From contig JANXQE010000471.1 in the NCBI GenBank assembly GCA_025356925.1, positions 1-7,576 on the forward strand: a stretch of 7,576 bases of DNA, read 5' to 3'. This stretch comes from Limisphaerales bacterium (GTDB lineage: Bacteria; Verrucomicrobiota; Verrucomicrobiia; Limisphaerales; UBA8199). Of the stretch, positions 1 to 7,208 are shown one piece after another. The stretch's first letter is position 1; each line of letters begins with the position of its first letter. The notes beneath the pieces were generated by a model, which did not search any database, was not told where the DNA came from, and saw only the letters and a list, made by a program, of their open reading frames with translations. A program made the translations under genes and the position numbers.

Positions 1-91
1 CAAGGGGACCCGGTCACACGAGGCCAGGATCCAGCCGCCACGGCACGTTAGGGCTCGCGAGAACTCGTCCCTCCGCGGGCCCCCGGCGGGA

Positions 92-1150
92 TTATTGTGA
101 CCCAACCCTCGCCAGGTAAAAGGTGGCGATGTGTTTCGCCAGTGCCGTCGCAATTTGCTCGTCGGTGTTGGTCAGGATGATGATGGCCAGATGGTCATCG
201 GGAAAACGTTGGAGACTGGCGGAAAAGCCTGACGTCGAGCCGCTGTGTCCGATGTTGGTATGCCCCTGGAGTCGGTCAATGTACCAGCCAAAGCCGTAAT
301 TGGTGACGGTGCCATTATTGAGTTTGGTCGGCGTCCACATTTGCCGCCGGGTTTCGCCCGTTAGAACTGTCCCGGTATCGAGGGAAGCGTTCCATCGGGC
401 AAGATCGTCGGCATTGGAGAGAATCGCGCCGGCGGAGAAGACGTCGGTCAGGTCACAATCCCGATTGATCCAGACGTGGTTGGTTTGTTCATAGCCGGCC
501 GCGCGGTCGGGGATAATATGGGCAGGCAGCCGATTGGCGGTGGAACTCATGCCTAGCGGTTGAAGGATTCGCTCGCTCAAGAAATCCCAATAGCTTTTCG
601 CGCTCACGTTCTCGACAATGAAGCCGAGCAGGTTGTAACCGGTGTTGCAATATTTCCAGGCTTCGCCGGGCTGGAATTCGAGCGGGTGTCTGCCGAGCGC
701 CAGGATGAATTGGTCCTGGGTAAGGTGGCGTCTGAGTTCGAAACCGTCGAGCCCGGTATAGCTTTTGAGGCCGGAGGTGTGCGTGAGGAGTTGACGGACA
801 GTGATAGCCTGCCAGGACTCGGGTGTCTGCTTTAAATAACGGCTGATTCGATCGTCGATCGAAAGTTTTCCGTCTTGAGCCAGCAGGAGTATGCCGGCCG
901 CAGTGAACTGTTTCGTAATCGAACCGATTTCGAAGACCGTTTCGGGTTTCACCCCTACATTTAATTCGACATTCGCCAACCCGTAAGCGGCGCGTTTGAC
1001 TGGTTGATTAGTTTGAATGACCAGCAGCGAGACACCCGGAATCCGATGGCTCGTCATTTCGCCATTGACGTAGTCATCCACCTGGTCTGCCTGAAGGCGG
1101 GCCAGCGGTTGAAGCAGGCCGAGGAGCAAAGGGAACCAGAATCGCCACAT
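92..1150 (-). CDS. Secreted serine hydrolase, beta-lactamase/DD-peptidase fold (PF00144)
   Basis: The 352-residue product has the three active-site motifs of the class C beta-lactamase/penicillin-binding-protein fold. These are S77-I-T-K80 (SxxK, the nucleophilic serine and its lysine), Y167-C-N169 (YxN) and H302-S-G304, which takes the place of KTG. The segment LLTHTSGL near residues 121-128 is also typical of PF00144. Residues 1-21 form a Sec signal peptide (MWRFW, a leucine-rich core, likely cleavage after LQA), so the enzyme should act in the periplasm or outside the cell. HSG in place of KTG is common among esterase, D-aminopeptidase and general serine-hydrolase members, so antibiotic hydrolysis should not be assumed and the substrate is unknown. 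The start at 1150 is chosen because it begins the signal peptide. No Shine-Dalgarno sequence precedes it, but TAATGT lies six bases upstream. It is separated from dtd by 150 bases and is probably its own unit. The family is certain; the role is not. Confidence 0.93.
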   Translation of the reverse strand: MWRFWFPLLLGLLQPLARLQADQVDDYVNGEMTSHRIPGVSLLVIQTNQPVKRAAYGLANVELNVGVKPETVFEIGSITKQFTAAGILLLAQDGKLSIDDRISRYLKQTPESWQAITVRQLLTHTSGLKSYTGLDGFELRRHLTQDQFILALGRHPLEFQPGEAWKYCNTGYNLLGFIVENVSAKSYWDFLSERILQPLGMSSTANRLPAHIIPDRAAGYEQTNHVWINRDCDLTDVFSAGAILSNADDLARWNASLDTGTVLTGETRRQMWTPTKLNNGTVTNYGFGWYIDRLQGHTNIGHSGSTSGFSASLQRFPDDHLAIIILTNTDEQIATALAKHIATFYLARVGSQ

Positions 1151-1280
1151 ACGTTGACATTAAAGCGAACCCCTGCAACCGGGGCGATAAAGTATTTTGC
1201 ACGGCGTCCTCCGTGGCCGAGATGAGATTGAGGCTCGACCGGAGCGTCGTTCCCTCCTGAATAGTCCAGCGACACGCCGG

Positions 1281-1294
1281 CCGCCCGGGGGCGG
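1281..1294. other. GC-rich hairpin just downstream of dtd
   Basis: CCGCC and GGCGG form a perfect five-base-pair stem around a four-base loop, six bases beyond the dtd stop codon. No T-tract follows it in the direction of dtd transcription, so it is not a canonical intrinsic terminator. It could stabilise the 3' end of the dtd message or be chance in GC-rich DNA. Confidence 0.25.
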
Positions 1295-1300
1295 TGAAAA

Positions 1301-1753
1301 CTACTCGCGCGCTTTGGAGTCGATGATAATCGTCACCGGTCCGTCATTGGTGAGACTTACAAGCATATGCGCCCCAAATTGTCCGGTTTGCACAGGGCGG
1401 CCCAGGTCCAGGCTCAGGCGGGCGACAAATTGTTCGTAAAGCGGCACCGCGATTTCGGGACGGGCCGACCGGCTGAAGGAAGGGCGGTTTCCTTTCTTGG
1501 TGCTGGCAAAAAGAGTGAATTGGCTAACGAGCAGGATTTCCCCCTGGACCTCCTGGATCGACCGATTCATGAGGCCCTTGTCATCATCAAACACCCGGAG
1601 CCGAACGATCTTTCCGCTTAGCCATTCAATGTCTTCAAGGCAGTCCTTTTCCTCCACCGCGAGCAGAACGGTCAATCCCTGGCGGATACTTGCGGTCGTC
1701 TGCCCGTCAATGTTGACCCTGGCCTCGGAGGCTCTTTGGATCACCGCGCGCAT
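1301..1753 (-). CDS. dtd: D-aminoacyl-tRNA deacylase
   Basis: Dtd hydrolyses D-amino acids (and glycine mischarged on tRNA-Ala) from tRNA in the cytoplasm, keeping the tRNA pool homochiral. The product is 150 residues, close to the usual 145-150. It opens with MRAVIQR, the canonical Dtd start. It carries the SQFTL motif at residues 77-81 (preceded by GEILLV, followed by KKGNRPSF) and the NDGPVT motif at about 136-141. The Gly-Pro of that second motif (G138-P139) is the cross-subunit cis-peptide selectivity element of the dimer. An in-frame ATG at 1792 would add 13 residues (MGLAPHPLPDDSR) that are not part of the family, so the start at 1753 is preferred. No Shine-Dalgarno sequence is visible. 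Gaps of 140 bases upstream and 150 downstream suggest a separate transcript or loose operon membership. The assignment is firm. Confidence 0.97.
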   Translation of the reverse strand: MRAVIQRASEARVNIDGQTTASIRQGLTVLLAVEEKDCLEDIEWLSGKIVRLRVFDDDKGLMNRSIQEVQGEILLVSQFTLFASTKKGNRPSFSRSARPEIAVPLYEQFVARLSLDLGRPVQTGQFGAHMLVSLTNDGPVTIIIDSKARE

Positions 1754-1849
1754 GCGAGAGTCATCAGGAAGGGGGTGAGGTGCCAATCCCATTTAAGCTT
1801 CGCCGGAACGGCCGACTCATAAGGGCCTGAACAAGCCGGAAGTTACCTG

Positions 1850-1867
1850 GCGGGTCACCTGGCCCGC
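1850..1867. other. Short inverted repeat downstream of the 55-residue gene
   Basis: GCGGG and CCCGC form a perfect five-base stem around an eight-base loop, 27 bases beyond the stop of the 55-residue gene. It overlaps a direct repeat of ACCTGGC with a 12-base period (1845-1851 and 1857-1863). There is no T-tract. It may be a weak 3' end structure or an operator-like site before dtd, and chance is quite possible. Confidence 0.2.
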
Positions 1868-1893
1868 GCAATCCTCGGCCGCGGTTGCGGCGC

Positions 1894-2061
1894 TTAATGG
1901 GACGATTTGCCCGGCAGACAACCCGCCTTGGCAAACACAATTGCGTAAGCGAGAAAACCAACGATCAGAATCCACGGATTGCCTTTGAAGGTCAAAAGAA
2001 TGCCCCAGCCCAGCACAGCACTGATCAGCAGGTAAGCGAGGATTGCCAAAAGGAACTTCAT
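1894..2061 (-). CDS. Small two-helix membrane protein, 55 residues
   Basis: This ORF reads MKFLLAILAYLL at its N-terminus and ends in LPGKSSH. Residues 2-24 form a hydrophobic helix. A short turn FKGNPW (25-30) follows, then a second hydrophobic helix (31-44) and a short polar tail with one cysteine (C48). The pattern is a membrane hairpin. The even hydrophobic segmentation, the helix-breaking GNP turn and the placement 36 bases after the radical SAM gene support a real gene. A longer ORF in another frame over the same DNA has no membrane or domain pattern. Similar tiny proteins of this form are recalled from Verrucomicrobiota, but no function is known to me. No Shine-Dalgarno sequence precedes the ATG; TAATAT lies six bases upstream. 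The function is unknown and the existence of the gene is likely. Confidence 0.7.
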   Translation of the reverse strand: MKFLLAILAYLLISAVLGWGILLTFKGNPWILIVGFLAYAIVFAKAGCLPGKSSH

Positions 2062-2097
2062 AGCGAGATATTAGCGCGATTTGAAGAGTAAGCAAGC

Positions 2098-3684
2098 TTA
2101 CCTTGTGGGCGCGTTGGCATGCCGAGCCTGGCGTTTGGGGACAGGCGAATGTTGCCGGTGGCCAGGGGACCGCTCGTCGTTGGTGAGAAAGTTTTTCAGG
2201 AAGCTCGGTTTGTCCTGGCGCCCGCCCCGTTTATAATCTCGCCACATGATGACGGCGGCACCGGTTGGATCGAGGCTCAACTCGGTGGTCAGGAACTGGA
2301 AAAGCAACTCCATCAACCGGACCAGGGCGATGCTGTTCGTGCGGCGGATCCGGGTATGCAACCATTGCGACCAGTGAAGAAACGCGTAAAACGGAGAAAC
2401 ATGCAACGGGGCGTCGGGAAGCGCTGGCGCGGTCGAGTTGCTTAATTCGGGCCGGGACCAGATCAGCGGTGTGGTTTCGATGAAGTTTCCGCTATTACCG
2501 ACCAGGTCCCAATACCGGGCGAAGCGCCGCAAAGTGTGCATGGTGGCGAAGTCGATCAGCCGGTTTTGCAGGATCTCGTAGGGCGGGTTGGGATCGTAGA
2601 CCATCTGCCATTCGGAGTCGTGTCGGATGATGGGAGTGCCGCGCAATCGCTTGAGTATGCCCACTTGTATTTCCTGCGGCTGCAGAGTTATTAAACGATC
2701 AAAACCCTCGGCGAAGCTGGCCAATGTCTCCCCCGGGAGGCCGACAATCAGGTCCGCATGGACGTGGACGCCGGTGCGGGTCCTCAGGAACCGAAAGTTG
2801 TCCTCCAGGCGGTGATAGTCCTGCCGGCGGCTGATCAGCGCCGCCACCGTTTCGTTAAAGGTCTGGACGCCGACTTCGAATTGGAGTGAGCCGGCTGGGA
2901 ACCGAGCGATACACTCGCGCAAACCTGAGGGGAGCCGGTCCGGGATCATCTCGAAATGGTAGAACTGCCCAGGTTGATGACGCTGAAGGAAGAACTCCAG
3001 CAGAGTCCTGCTGACGTTCAGGTTAAGGTTGAAGGTGCGGTCCACGAACTTGAAGTGCTTTACGCCGCGATCGAGCAAGCGCTGCAATTGCGGTAAAAGC
3101 GCCGCCAGAGCGACCTGCCGCACCGGAATGTCAAGGGATGACAAACAGAACTCGCAGGTGAAAGGGCAGCCGCGGGAAGCTTCGATGTAAATGATCCGGT
3201 GAGCCACATCCTGCTCGTCGTAGAGGTGGTAGGGCAGCGCTAATCGCCACAAGTCGGGAGGCTCAGCCAGAATGATTTTGTTGGAGGGCTTGGTTCCGGA
3301 CAAGAGCGTTTGGCAAACTTCGGCAAACTTTAGATCCGCTTCTCCAGTGATGATGTAATCCGCGAGTTGAACGATCGGCTGGCCTTCGGTTTCATAGCTG
3401 ACCTCCGGTCCGCCCAGAATGATGGTAATGCCAGGAGCTACCTTTTTGATCGTGGTGATCACCTGAGCTGTTTGCGCAACGTTCCAGATATAAACGCCGA
3501 ACCCGAGGATGCGGGGGTTTCGGGCCAGGAGAACCTCGGCCATGTCCAACGGCCGCTGGTTGATGTCGAATTCAACGATGCACGCTGAGGATTGCAGCGG
3601 GCCGAGGTTAGCAAACAAATAACGCAGGCCGAAGGCAGCGTGAATGTACTTCGCGTTGAGTGTAGTCAGGACGATCTCGGGCAT
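2098..3684 (-). CDS. B12-binding-type radical SAM protein, DUF4080 class
   Basis: The 528-residue product starts MPEIVLTTLNAKYIHAAFGL, the usual opening of the DUF4080 B12-binding radical SAM proteins. Residues 1-135 form a Rossmann-like cobalamin-binding-type domain; IILGGPEVSYE at 88-98 and ITGEAD at 112-117 are typical. The radical SAM cluster motif is C173-PFT-C177-EF-C180 inside EASRGCPFTCEFC, so one [4Fe-4S] cluster should cleave S-adenosylmethionine. Later TIM-barrel landmarks include KFVDRTFN (212-219), FEVGVQT (269-275) and DLIVGLPGET (311-320). The part beyond about residue 370 fits DUF4080, followed by a basic tail that may be lineage-specific. The B12 domain lacks the DxHxxG motif that supplies the lower-axial histidine; the equivalent stretch reads GVYIWNVAQT, as in other DUF4080 members recalled. 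The substrate is unknown. The gene starts 21 bases after the M16 peptidase stop, so co-transcription is likely. No Shine-Dalgarno sequence is seen. Confidence 0.93.
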   Translation of the reverse strand: MPEIVLTTLNAKYIHAAFGLRYLFANLGPLQSSACIVEFDINQRPLDMAEVLLARNPRILGFGVYIWNVAQTAQVITTIKKVAPGITIILGGPEVSYETEGQPIVQLADYIITGEADLKFAEVCQTLLSGTKPSNKIILAEPPDLWRLALPYHLYDEQDVAHRIIYIEASRGCPFTCEFCLSSLDIPVRQVALAALLPQLQRLLDRGVKHFKFVDRTFNLNLNVSRTLLEFFLQRHQPGQFYHFEMIPDRLPSGLRECIARFPAGSLQFEVGVQTFNETVAALISRRQDYHRLEDNFRFLRTRTGVHVHADLIVGLPGETLASFAEGFDRLITLQPQEIQVGILKRLRGTPIIRHDSEWQMVYDPNPPYEILQNRLIDFATMHTLRRFARYWDLVGNSGNFIETTPLIWSRPELSNSTAPALPDAPLHVSPFYAFLHWSQWLHTRIRRTNSIALVRLMELLFQFLTTELSLDPTGAAVIMWRDYKRGGRQDKPSFLKNFLTNDERSPGHRQHSPVPKRQARHANAPTR

Positions 3685-3705
3685 CGTGCAGGGTAGCGTA
3701 GCAGC

Positions 3706-6279
3706 CTACAGGGCTGGTCTTATCGACGCAATCACGAGCGCATCCGGTCGGAGATACTTGCGAGCCACTGCTTTGACTTGGTCCAGGGTGACGGCGTCGT
3801 ACAGGGCGTCCTCGGAATCGCTGTAGGCATAGCCCAGGCCGTAAAGCTCATCCAAGGCAGTCGTCATGGCTAATCCCCCGAGGTCCTGGCGGGCGATTTT
3901 TCGCTGACCGATCACCTTGGCCTTGGCACGCTTGAGTTCCTGCTCGGTCAGGCCGTCGAGGCGGAGCAGGTCGGCTTCACTCAACAACTCCTTTTCGACC
4001 AAGTCGGCTTTTTCGGGCATCGTTCCGGCGTAGAAAGCAAAATAGCCCGGAGCCAGGCCGATGAAGTTTTGAGCCCCGACGTAATAGGCCAGCCCGAGTT
4101 TCTCCCGGACGCGCATAAAGAGCCGTGAGCCGAGATCGCTGCAAGCTTCCTGGAGTAATTCCAGCGGGTAGCGATCCTCATCGCCAAGGGATGTCCCCTG
4201 GTAGCCGACAACAATAACGGCCTGTTTTTTGTCTCGGGTTTCCGACACCCGCCGCACGGAATCCAACACCCCGTTGGCTTGGACCGATTTCGCTGGGACC
4301 GGGTTCGCGCGAGGTTTCCAGCAAGCGAAGGCACGTTCGACGGCCGATTTGACGTTGGCAGCCTCGACGTCGCCGTAAATTGCGAGTACGCAGTTATCCG
4401 GAGTGGCATAAAGCGCGTGAAAGTGTTTAAGTTGATCGAGTTGGAGCTTCTGAATGCTATTCTCGGATCCCGAAGCATCCAGGCCATAGCCGGTCTCGCC
4501 GAACAAAGCGCGGCGCATCGCTTTGGAGGCGCTGTGCAGGAGGTGATCCCGCTGGGACCGAATGTTGGCCAACTGCACCTCCCGCTCCCGCTCCACAGCC
4601 GGAAGCGGGAAGCTCGGATTGAGAATTACATCGGCGAGAAGCGTGAGGCCAAGATCGAAATCTGTGCTGAGCACCTCGGCGTTCACGCCAAAACTGTTGT
4701 TGCCGCCATAGCTATCAATGCTGCCTCCGATCGATTCAATTTCTCGCGCGATATCCTCAGCGGAACGAGAACCGGTGCCTTTGAGCAAAAGCTTGCCCAT
4801 GAGCTGCGTCACGCCGTTATTGTTGATATTTTCGACCAGCACCCCGCCATTGAACACTACGCGGAATTCGACGAACGGCAGTCGATGATCTTCCTTGACG
4901 AGCAGCCGCAGCCCGCTTGCGAGCGCGAATTTCCTGATGGGGTGATCGCTGGAGATTTCAACCACGCTGGCCTCTTTCGGCGCGGTGCCGTTCGGGAGCA
5001 GGGCATAGAGCGAACGATTTTCCGGAGTTAGATACCGAAGAGCGGCGCGCTGCAAATCAGCCGGTGTGACTTTCCTAACGGCGCCAAGGTATCGCTCCGA
5101 AAAGCTTAAATCATTGGCAGCCAGCCAATTTGCGCCCAGATCCTGCGCCTGGCCCTGCATGGTTTTGCGTGAGGAAAGCGTGGCGGAGACGAATTGCTTG
5201 ACGGCTTTGCTTAACTCTTCGGGTGCAACCAGCGAGGTTTTAAGTTTTTCGATTTCGCCCAGCATCGCGTCGCGCGCGGCTGGGAATTTGTCAGGATCGC
5301 AGGTGGCACTCATGCCAAACAACCCCGGCGCCCCTGGGCTATAGGTCCAGGCATCGACCGAATGGACGAGTCCTCGCAATTCGCGGACCTGCTGGTACAG
5401 GCGGGAACTGCGGCCATGACCGACAATGGCAGCCAGGATATCGAGGAGCGGCATATCCGGATGACGCAGTTCCGGGATATGCCAGGCCAGGTGGAAGTGG
5501 CCCAATTCGATCGGGGCTTCTTCCACAATCTCGCGCGGGCCCACCTGGGTTGGTTCTTCCAGCAGAACCACCGGAGGGATTGCCTTGGCTTTGGCTTTTG
5601 CGTAGGCCTCGCGGACCTGAGCCAATACCGACTCAGGGTTCACGTCACCAGCAATCACAAAGAAGACATTATTGGGTGCGTACTTTTCGCGATAATAATC
5701 GAGGATGTCCGTTTGCTTGACCTCGTTAAAGATGTCCGGATAACCAATGATTGTGAACCGATAGGGGCTCTTGGTGTAAGCGGTTTCGAATAGCCTGCGG
5801 CCCGCGCGGCGGCCAGGGTCGTCCAGGTTCATGTCCATCTCCCGCACGATGACTTGCTTCTCTTTTTCCAACTCTTCGGTCGGCAACGTCGCGTGTTGCA
5901 TGATATCGCAAAGGATATCGATGGCGACCCGCGCACCCGTATTGGGTACGTCGATGTGATAGACCGTGCGATCGAACGAAGTGTAGGCGTTCATGTAGCC
6001 GCCGGCCTCCTGTACTTCCTGGTCAATGCGACTGCCGGGACGAGTCGTCGTTCCTTTGAAAAGCATGTGCTCGAGTACGTGGGACAGCCCGGCGCCCAGC
6101 CACTTGCCTTCGTGAATGCTCCCGGCCATGCACCAGGCCTGGGCGGAGACGACCGGGGCGCTATGATCCTCACGCACGATGAGGGTGAGCCCATTCTCCA
6201 AGGTCGTTAATGTTACTCCTGGTGGAATCGAGGGGATCCGGCCGTTGTTTTTTGAAGCGATAGATTCGTTTGCTGTCAT
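3706..6279 (-). CDS. Two-lobed M16 (insulinase/pitrilysin-type) zinc peptidase
   Basis: The product has two homologous halves. The N-terminal half (about 21-430) carries the inverted zinc motif H67-VL-E70-H71 in SHVLEHMLFKGT, with the third zinc ligand E147 in VIVREMD, 76 residues after H71 as the family requires. The C-terminal half (about 445-857) has the equivalent helix NGVTQLMGKLLLKGT with no HxxEH, so it is the inactive lobe. It keeps the substrate-binding Arg/Tyr element in MRVREKLGLAYYVG (about 721-734). M16 enzymes close as a clam shell on short unfolded peptides. Many bacteria encode the two lobes as separate genes; here they are one chain of usual fused length. No signal peptide is evident (MTANESIASKNNG), so a cytoplasmic site is inferred. 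The gap to the upstream gene is 148 bases, which leaves room for its own promoter, and 21 bases separate it from the radical SAM gene. The substrate is unknown. Confidence 0.96.
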   Translation of the reverse strand: MTANESIASKNNGRIPSIPPGVTLTTLENGLTLIVREDHSAPVVSAQAWCMAGSIHEGKWLGAGLSHVLEHMLFKGTTTRPGSRIDQEVQEAGGYMNAYTSFDRTVYHIDVPNTGARVAIDILCDIMQHATLPTEELEKEKQVIVREMDMNLDDPGRRAGRRLFETAYTKSPYRFTIIGYPDIFNEVKQTDILDYYREKYAPNNVFFVIAGDVNPESVLAQVREAYAKAKAKAIPPVVLLEEPTQVGPREIVEEAPIELGHFHLAWHIPELRHPDMPLLDILAAIVGHGRSSRLYQQVRELRGLVHSVDAWTYSPGAPGLFGMSATCDPDKFPAARDAMLGEIEKLKTSLVAPEELSKAVKQFVSATLSSRKTMQGQAQDLGANWLAANDLSFSERYLGAVRKVTPADLQRAALRYLTPENRSLYALLPNGTAPKEASVVEISSDHPIRKFALASGLRLLVKEDHRLPFVEFRVVFNGGVLVENINNNGVTQLMGKLLLKGTGSRSAEDIAREIESIGGSIDSYGGNNSFGVNAEVLSTDFDLGLTLLADVILNPSFPLPAVEREREVQLANIRSQRDHLLHSASKAMRRALFGETGYGLDASGSENSIQKLQLDQLKHFHALYATPDNCVLAIYGDVEAANVKSAVERAFACWKPRANPVPAKSVQANGVLDSVRRVSETRDKKQAVIVVGYQGTSLGDEDRYPLELLQEACSDLGSRLFMRVREKLGLAYYVGAQNFIGLAPGYFAFYAGTMPEKADLVEKELLSEADLLRLDGLTEQELKRAKAKVIGQRKIARQDLGGLAMTTALDELYGLGYAYSDSEDALYDAVTLDQVKAVARKYLRPDALVIASIRPAL

Positions 6280-6427
6280 TATCTGGGCGGAAAGCTAACG
6301 TGAAACCGGGCTCAGTTCGAATGAAATCCGAGGGGACTGCGCGCCTGGCGCCCGCGTCTGGCCGTCGGGTTCCACTCAGCCGGCGACGTGCGGAATCTCG
6401 TCGAGAGGCCGGGCGCTCCCGGGGCCG

Positions 6428-7207
6428 TCACAGACGCGATGGCGCGGGGTCGGGTTGCCGCGTGGATTGCTTGCTGGGAGGCAAGAAGGGTTTGCGGAAC
6501 GCGTCGTAGAAATCGTAGCCGTCCTCGAAATCAGCGCGGGTGTCATTTTTGGTCCTGGCCAATAACCCGTGGCTCTTGGCAATCTCCGCAGGGTAAGCCG
6601 ACTCCAGCAGCAAGCGGTTAAGCTGCGCCAGCGACACGCCCTGCAAAGGTCGGCCGATGAGAAGTTTGGCCTCCGCAGAGAGAGTAACGTCGCCGAACCT
6701 CGCGCCCTCGTAGAGCGGGCGGGTGGTGATCAGCTCGTTGAGTTCTTTTGTCAGAGTCTCTCGGGATTCCGGCGCGCCTGGATCAGCGGCCAGTTTGAGC
6801 CGAACTGCCTCAGAAAGGTTCGACCAAATGAAGGCAGCTAAAGGATCTGATTGCTTTTGCAGTCGATTGACAAATGCCTCTAGATTAGTGATGTCGTCGA
6901 TGCAGAGCGTCGGGCATCCGCCCGTTTCGACCAGATTGAAGACGAGTTCGCCGAAGTCTTGGCATGAGTGAATGCCCCAAGCTTCGAAGACCGTCATGGC
7001 CATAGGGCCGAATTGGTTGGACGCGTAATCCTTGATGCCGGCGAGCAATTCCTGCCCGGACACATGCCGAATGCCCTGCTTATCGCGGGCCAGCGTCCGC
7101 TGCGTGTGATCGAGTCCTTCGCGGATGAACAGATAGGCCTCGCGGGGATAACGAGGGTCTTTGATCGTTAGGATTTCGAGGGCGTCTTCAAAACTAACTT
7201 CTTGCAT
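6428..7207 (-). CDS. Minf_1886-family protein split by an in-frame insert
   Basis: Residues 1-95 match the Minf_1886 family as recalled: EALEI/DPRY-type opening, AYLFIREGLDHTQ at 24-36, RHVSGQELLAGIKDYA at 47-62, FGPMAMTVFEAWGI at 66-79 and DFGELVFNLVE at 84-94. Residues 213-245 match the family C-terminus (GLLARTKNDTRADFEDGYDF, then AFRKPFLP). Known members run about 120-150 residues with these two parts joined directly. Here about 117 residues (roughly 96-212) lie between them. Without the insert the length would be about 142, normal for the family. The insert includes LEAFVNRLQ, ARFGDVTLS and LAQLNRLLLESAYPAEIA. The C-terminal tail from 246 is basic and proline-rich. No catalytic motif is apparent and the family function is unknown. 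The start lies one base after the stop of the 43-residue gene, implying translational coupling; no Shine-Dalgarno sequence is visible. Confidence 0.88.
   Translation of the reverse strand: MQEVSFEDALEILTIKDPRYPREAYLFIREGLDHTQRTLARDKQGIRHVSGQELLAGIKDYASNQFGPMAMTVFEAWGIHSCQDFGELVFNLVETGGCPTLCIDDITNLEAFVNRLQKQSDPLAAFIWSNLSEAVRLKLAADPGAPESRETLTKELNELITTRPLYEGARFGDVTLSAEAKLLIGRPLQGVSLAQLNRLLLESAYPAEIAKSHGLLARTKNDTRADFEDGYDFYDAFRKPFLPPSKQSTRQPDPAPSRL
6572..6922 (-). repeat. In-frame coding insert inside the Minf_1886-family gene
   Basis: This segment encodes about residues 96-212 and interrupts the conserved family region between FNLVETG and HGLLARTK. Joining the flanks gives a continuous family-like sequence. 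The insert peptide has two parts: a helical stretch (LEAFVNRLQ, then DPLAAFIWSNLSE) and a stretch RPLYEGARFGDVTLS ending in LNRLLLESAYPAEIA. From memory this resembles a roughly 110-residue peptide found within or attached to unrelated verrucomicrobial proteins, with consensus-like phrases such as RFAGVTLS and RLNRLLLEDAYP. If so, it is a protein-coding dispersed repeat. The boundaries are approximate to a few codons, and no clear target-site duplication or terminal inverted repeat is visible. Confidence 0.5.
6911..6924. other. Perfect hairpin at the upstream edge of the coding insert
   Basis: CGGGC and GCCCG form a perfect five-base-pair stem around the loop ATCC. It lies exactly where the Minf_1886 alignment breaks (codons for about T95 to T100). 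It could be the end of the inserted element or chance. Confidence 0.3.
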
Positions 7208-7208
7208 G

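Noticed and set aside
1..91. Possible terminator or RNA gene beyond the serine hydrolase stop.
   Set aside because: Only short GC-rich palindromes are visible (GGGCCC, CTCGCGAG), with no T-tract and no recognisable RNA fold.
1754..1792. A longer dtd start at 1792 adding 13 residues.
   Set aside because: The family starts at MRAVIQR; the extra residues are not conserved in Dtd proteins.
1817..2095. A 92-residue minus-strand ORF between dtd and the radical SAM gene.
   Set aside because: It overlaps the 55-residue membrane gene in another frame and has no membrane, signal or domain pattern.
3981..4487. A 168-residue minus-strand ORF in the second half of the M16 gene.
   Set aside because: Out-of-frame shadow of the M16 C-terminal lobe, which is intact in its own frame.
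4279..5031. A 250-residue plus-strand ORF inside the M16 gene.
   Set aside because: It is antisense to a well-supported M16 coding frame and has no family features; such shadows are common in GC-rich genes.
6280..6427. Possible promoter or small gene in the gap upstream of the M16 gene.
   Set aside because: No convincing -35/-10 pair and no ORF with protein-like features were found.
6566..6925. ACGGG (minus strand) present at both ends of the Minf_1886 insert (6921-6925 and 6566-6570), a possible 5-bp target-site duplication.
   Set aside because: The two copies are 355 bases apart, which is not a multiple of three. Collapsing them would shift the frame and not restore the family sequence, so it is probably chance.
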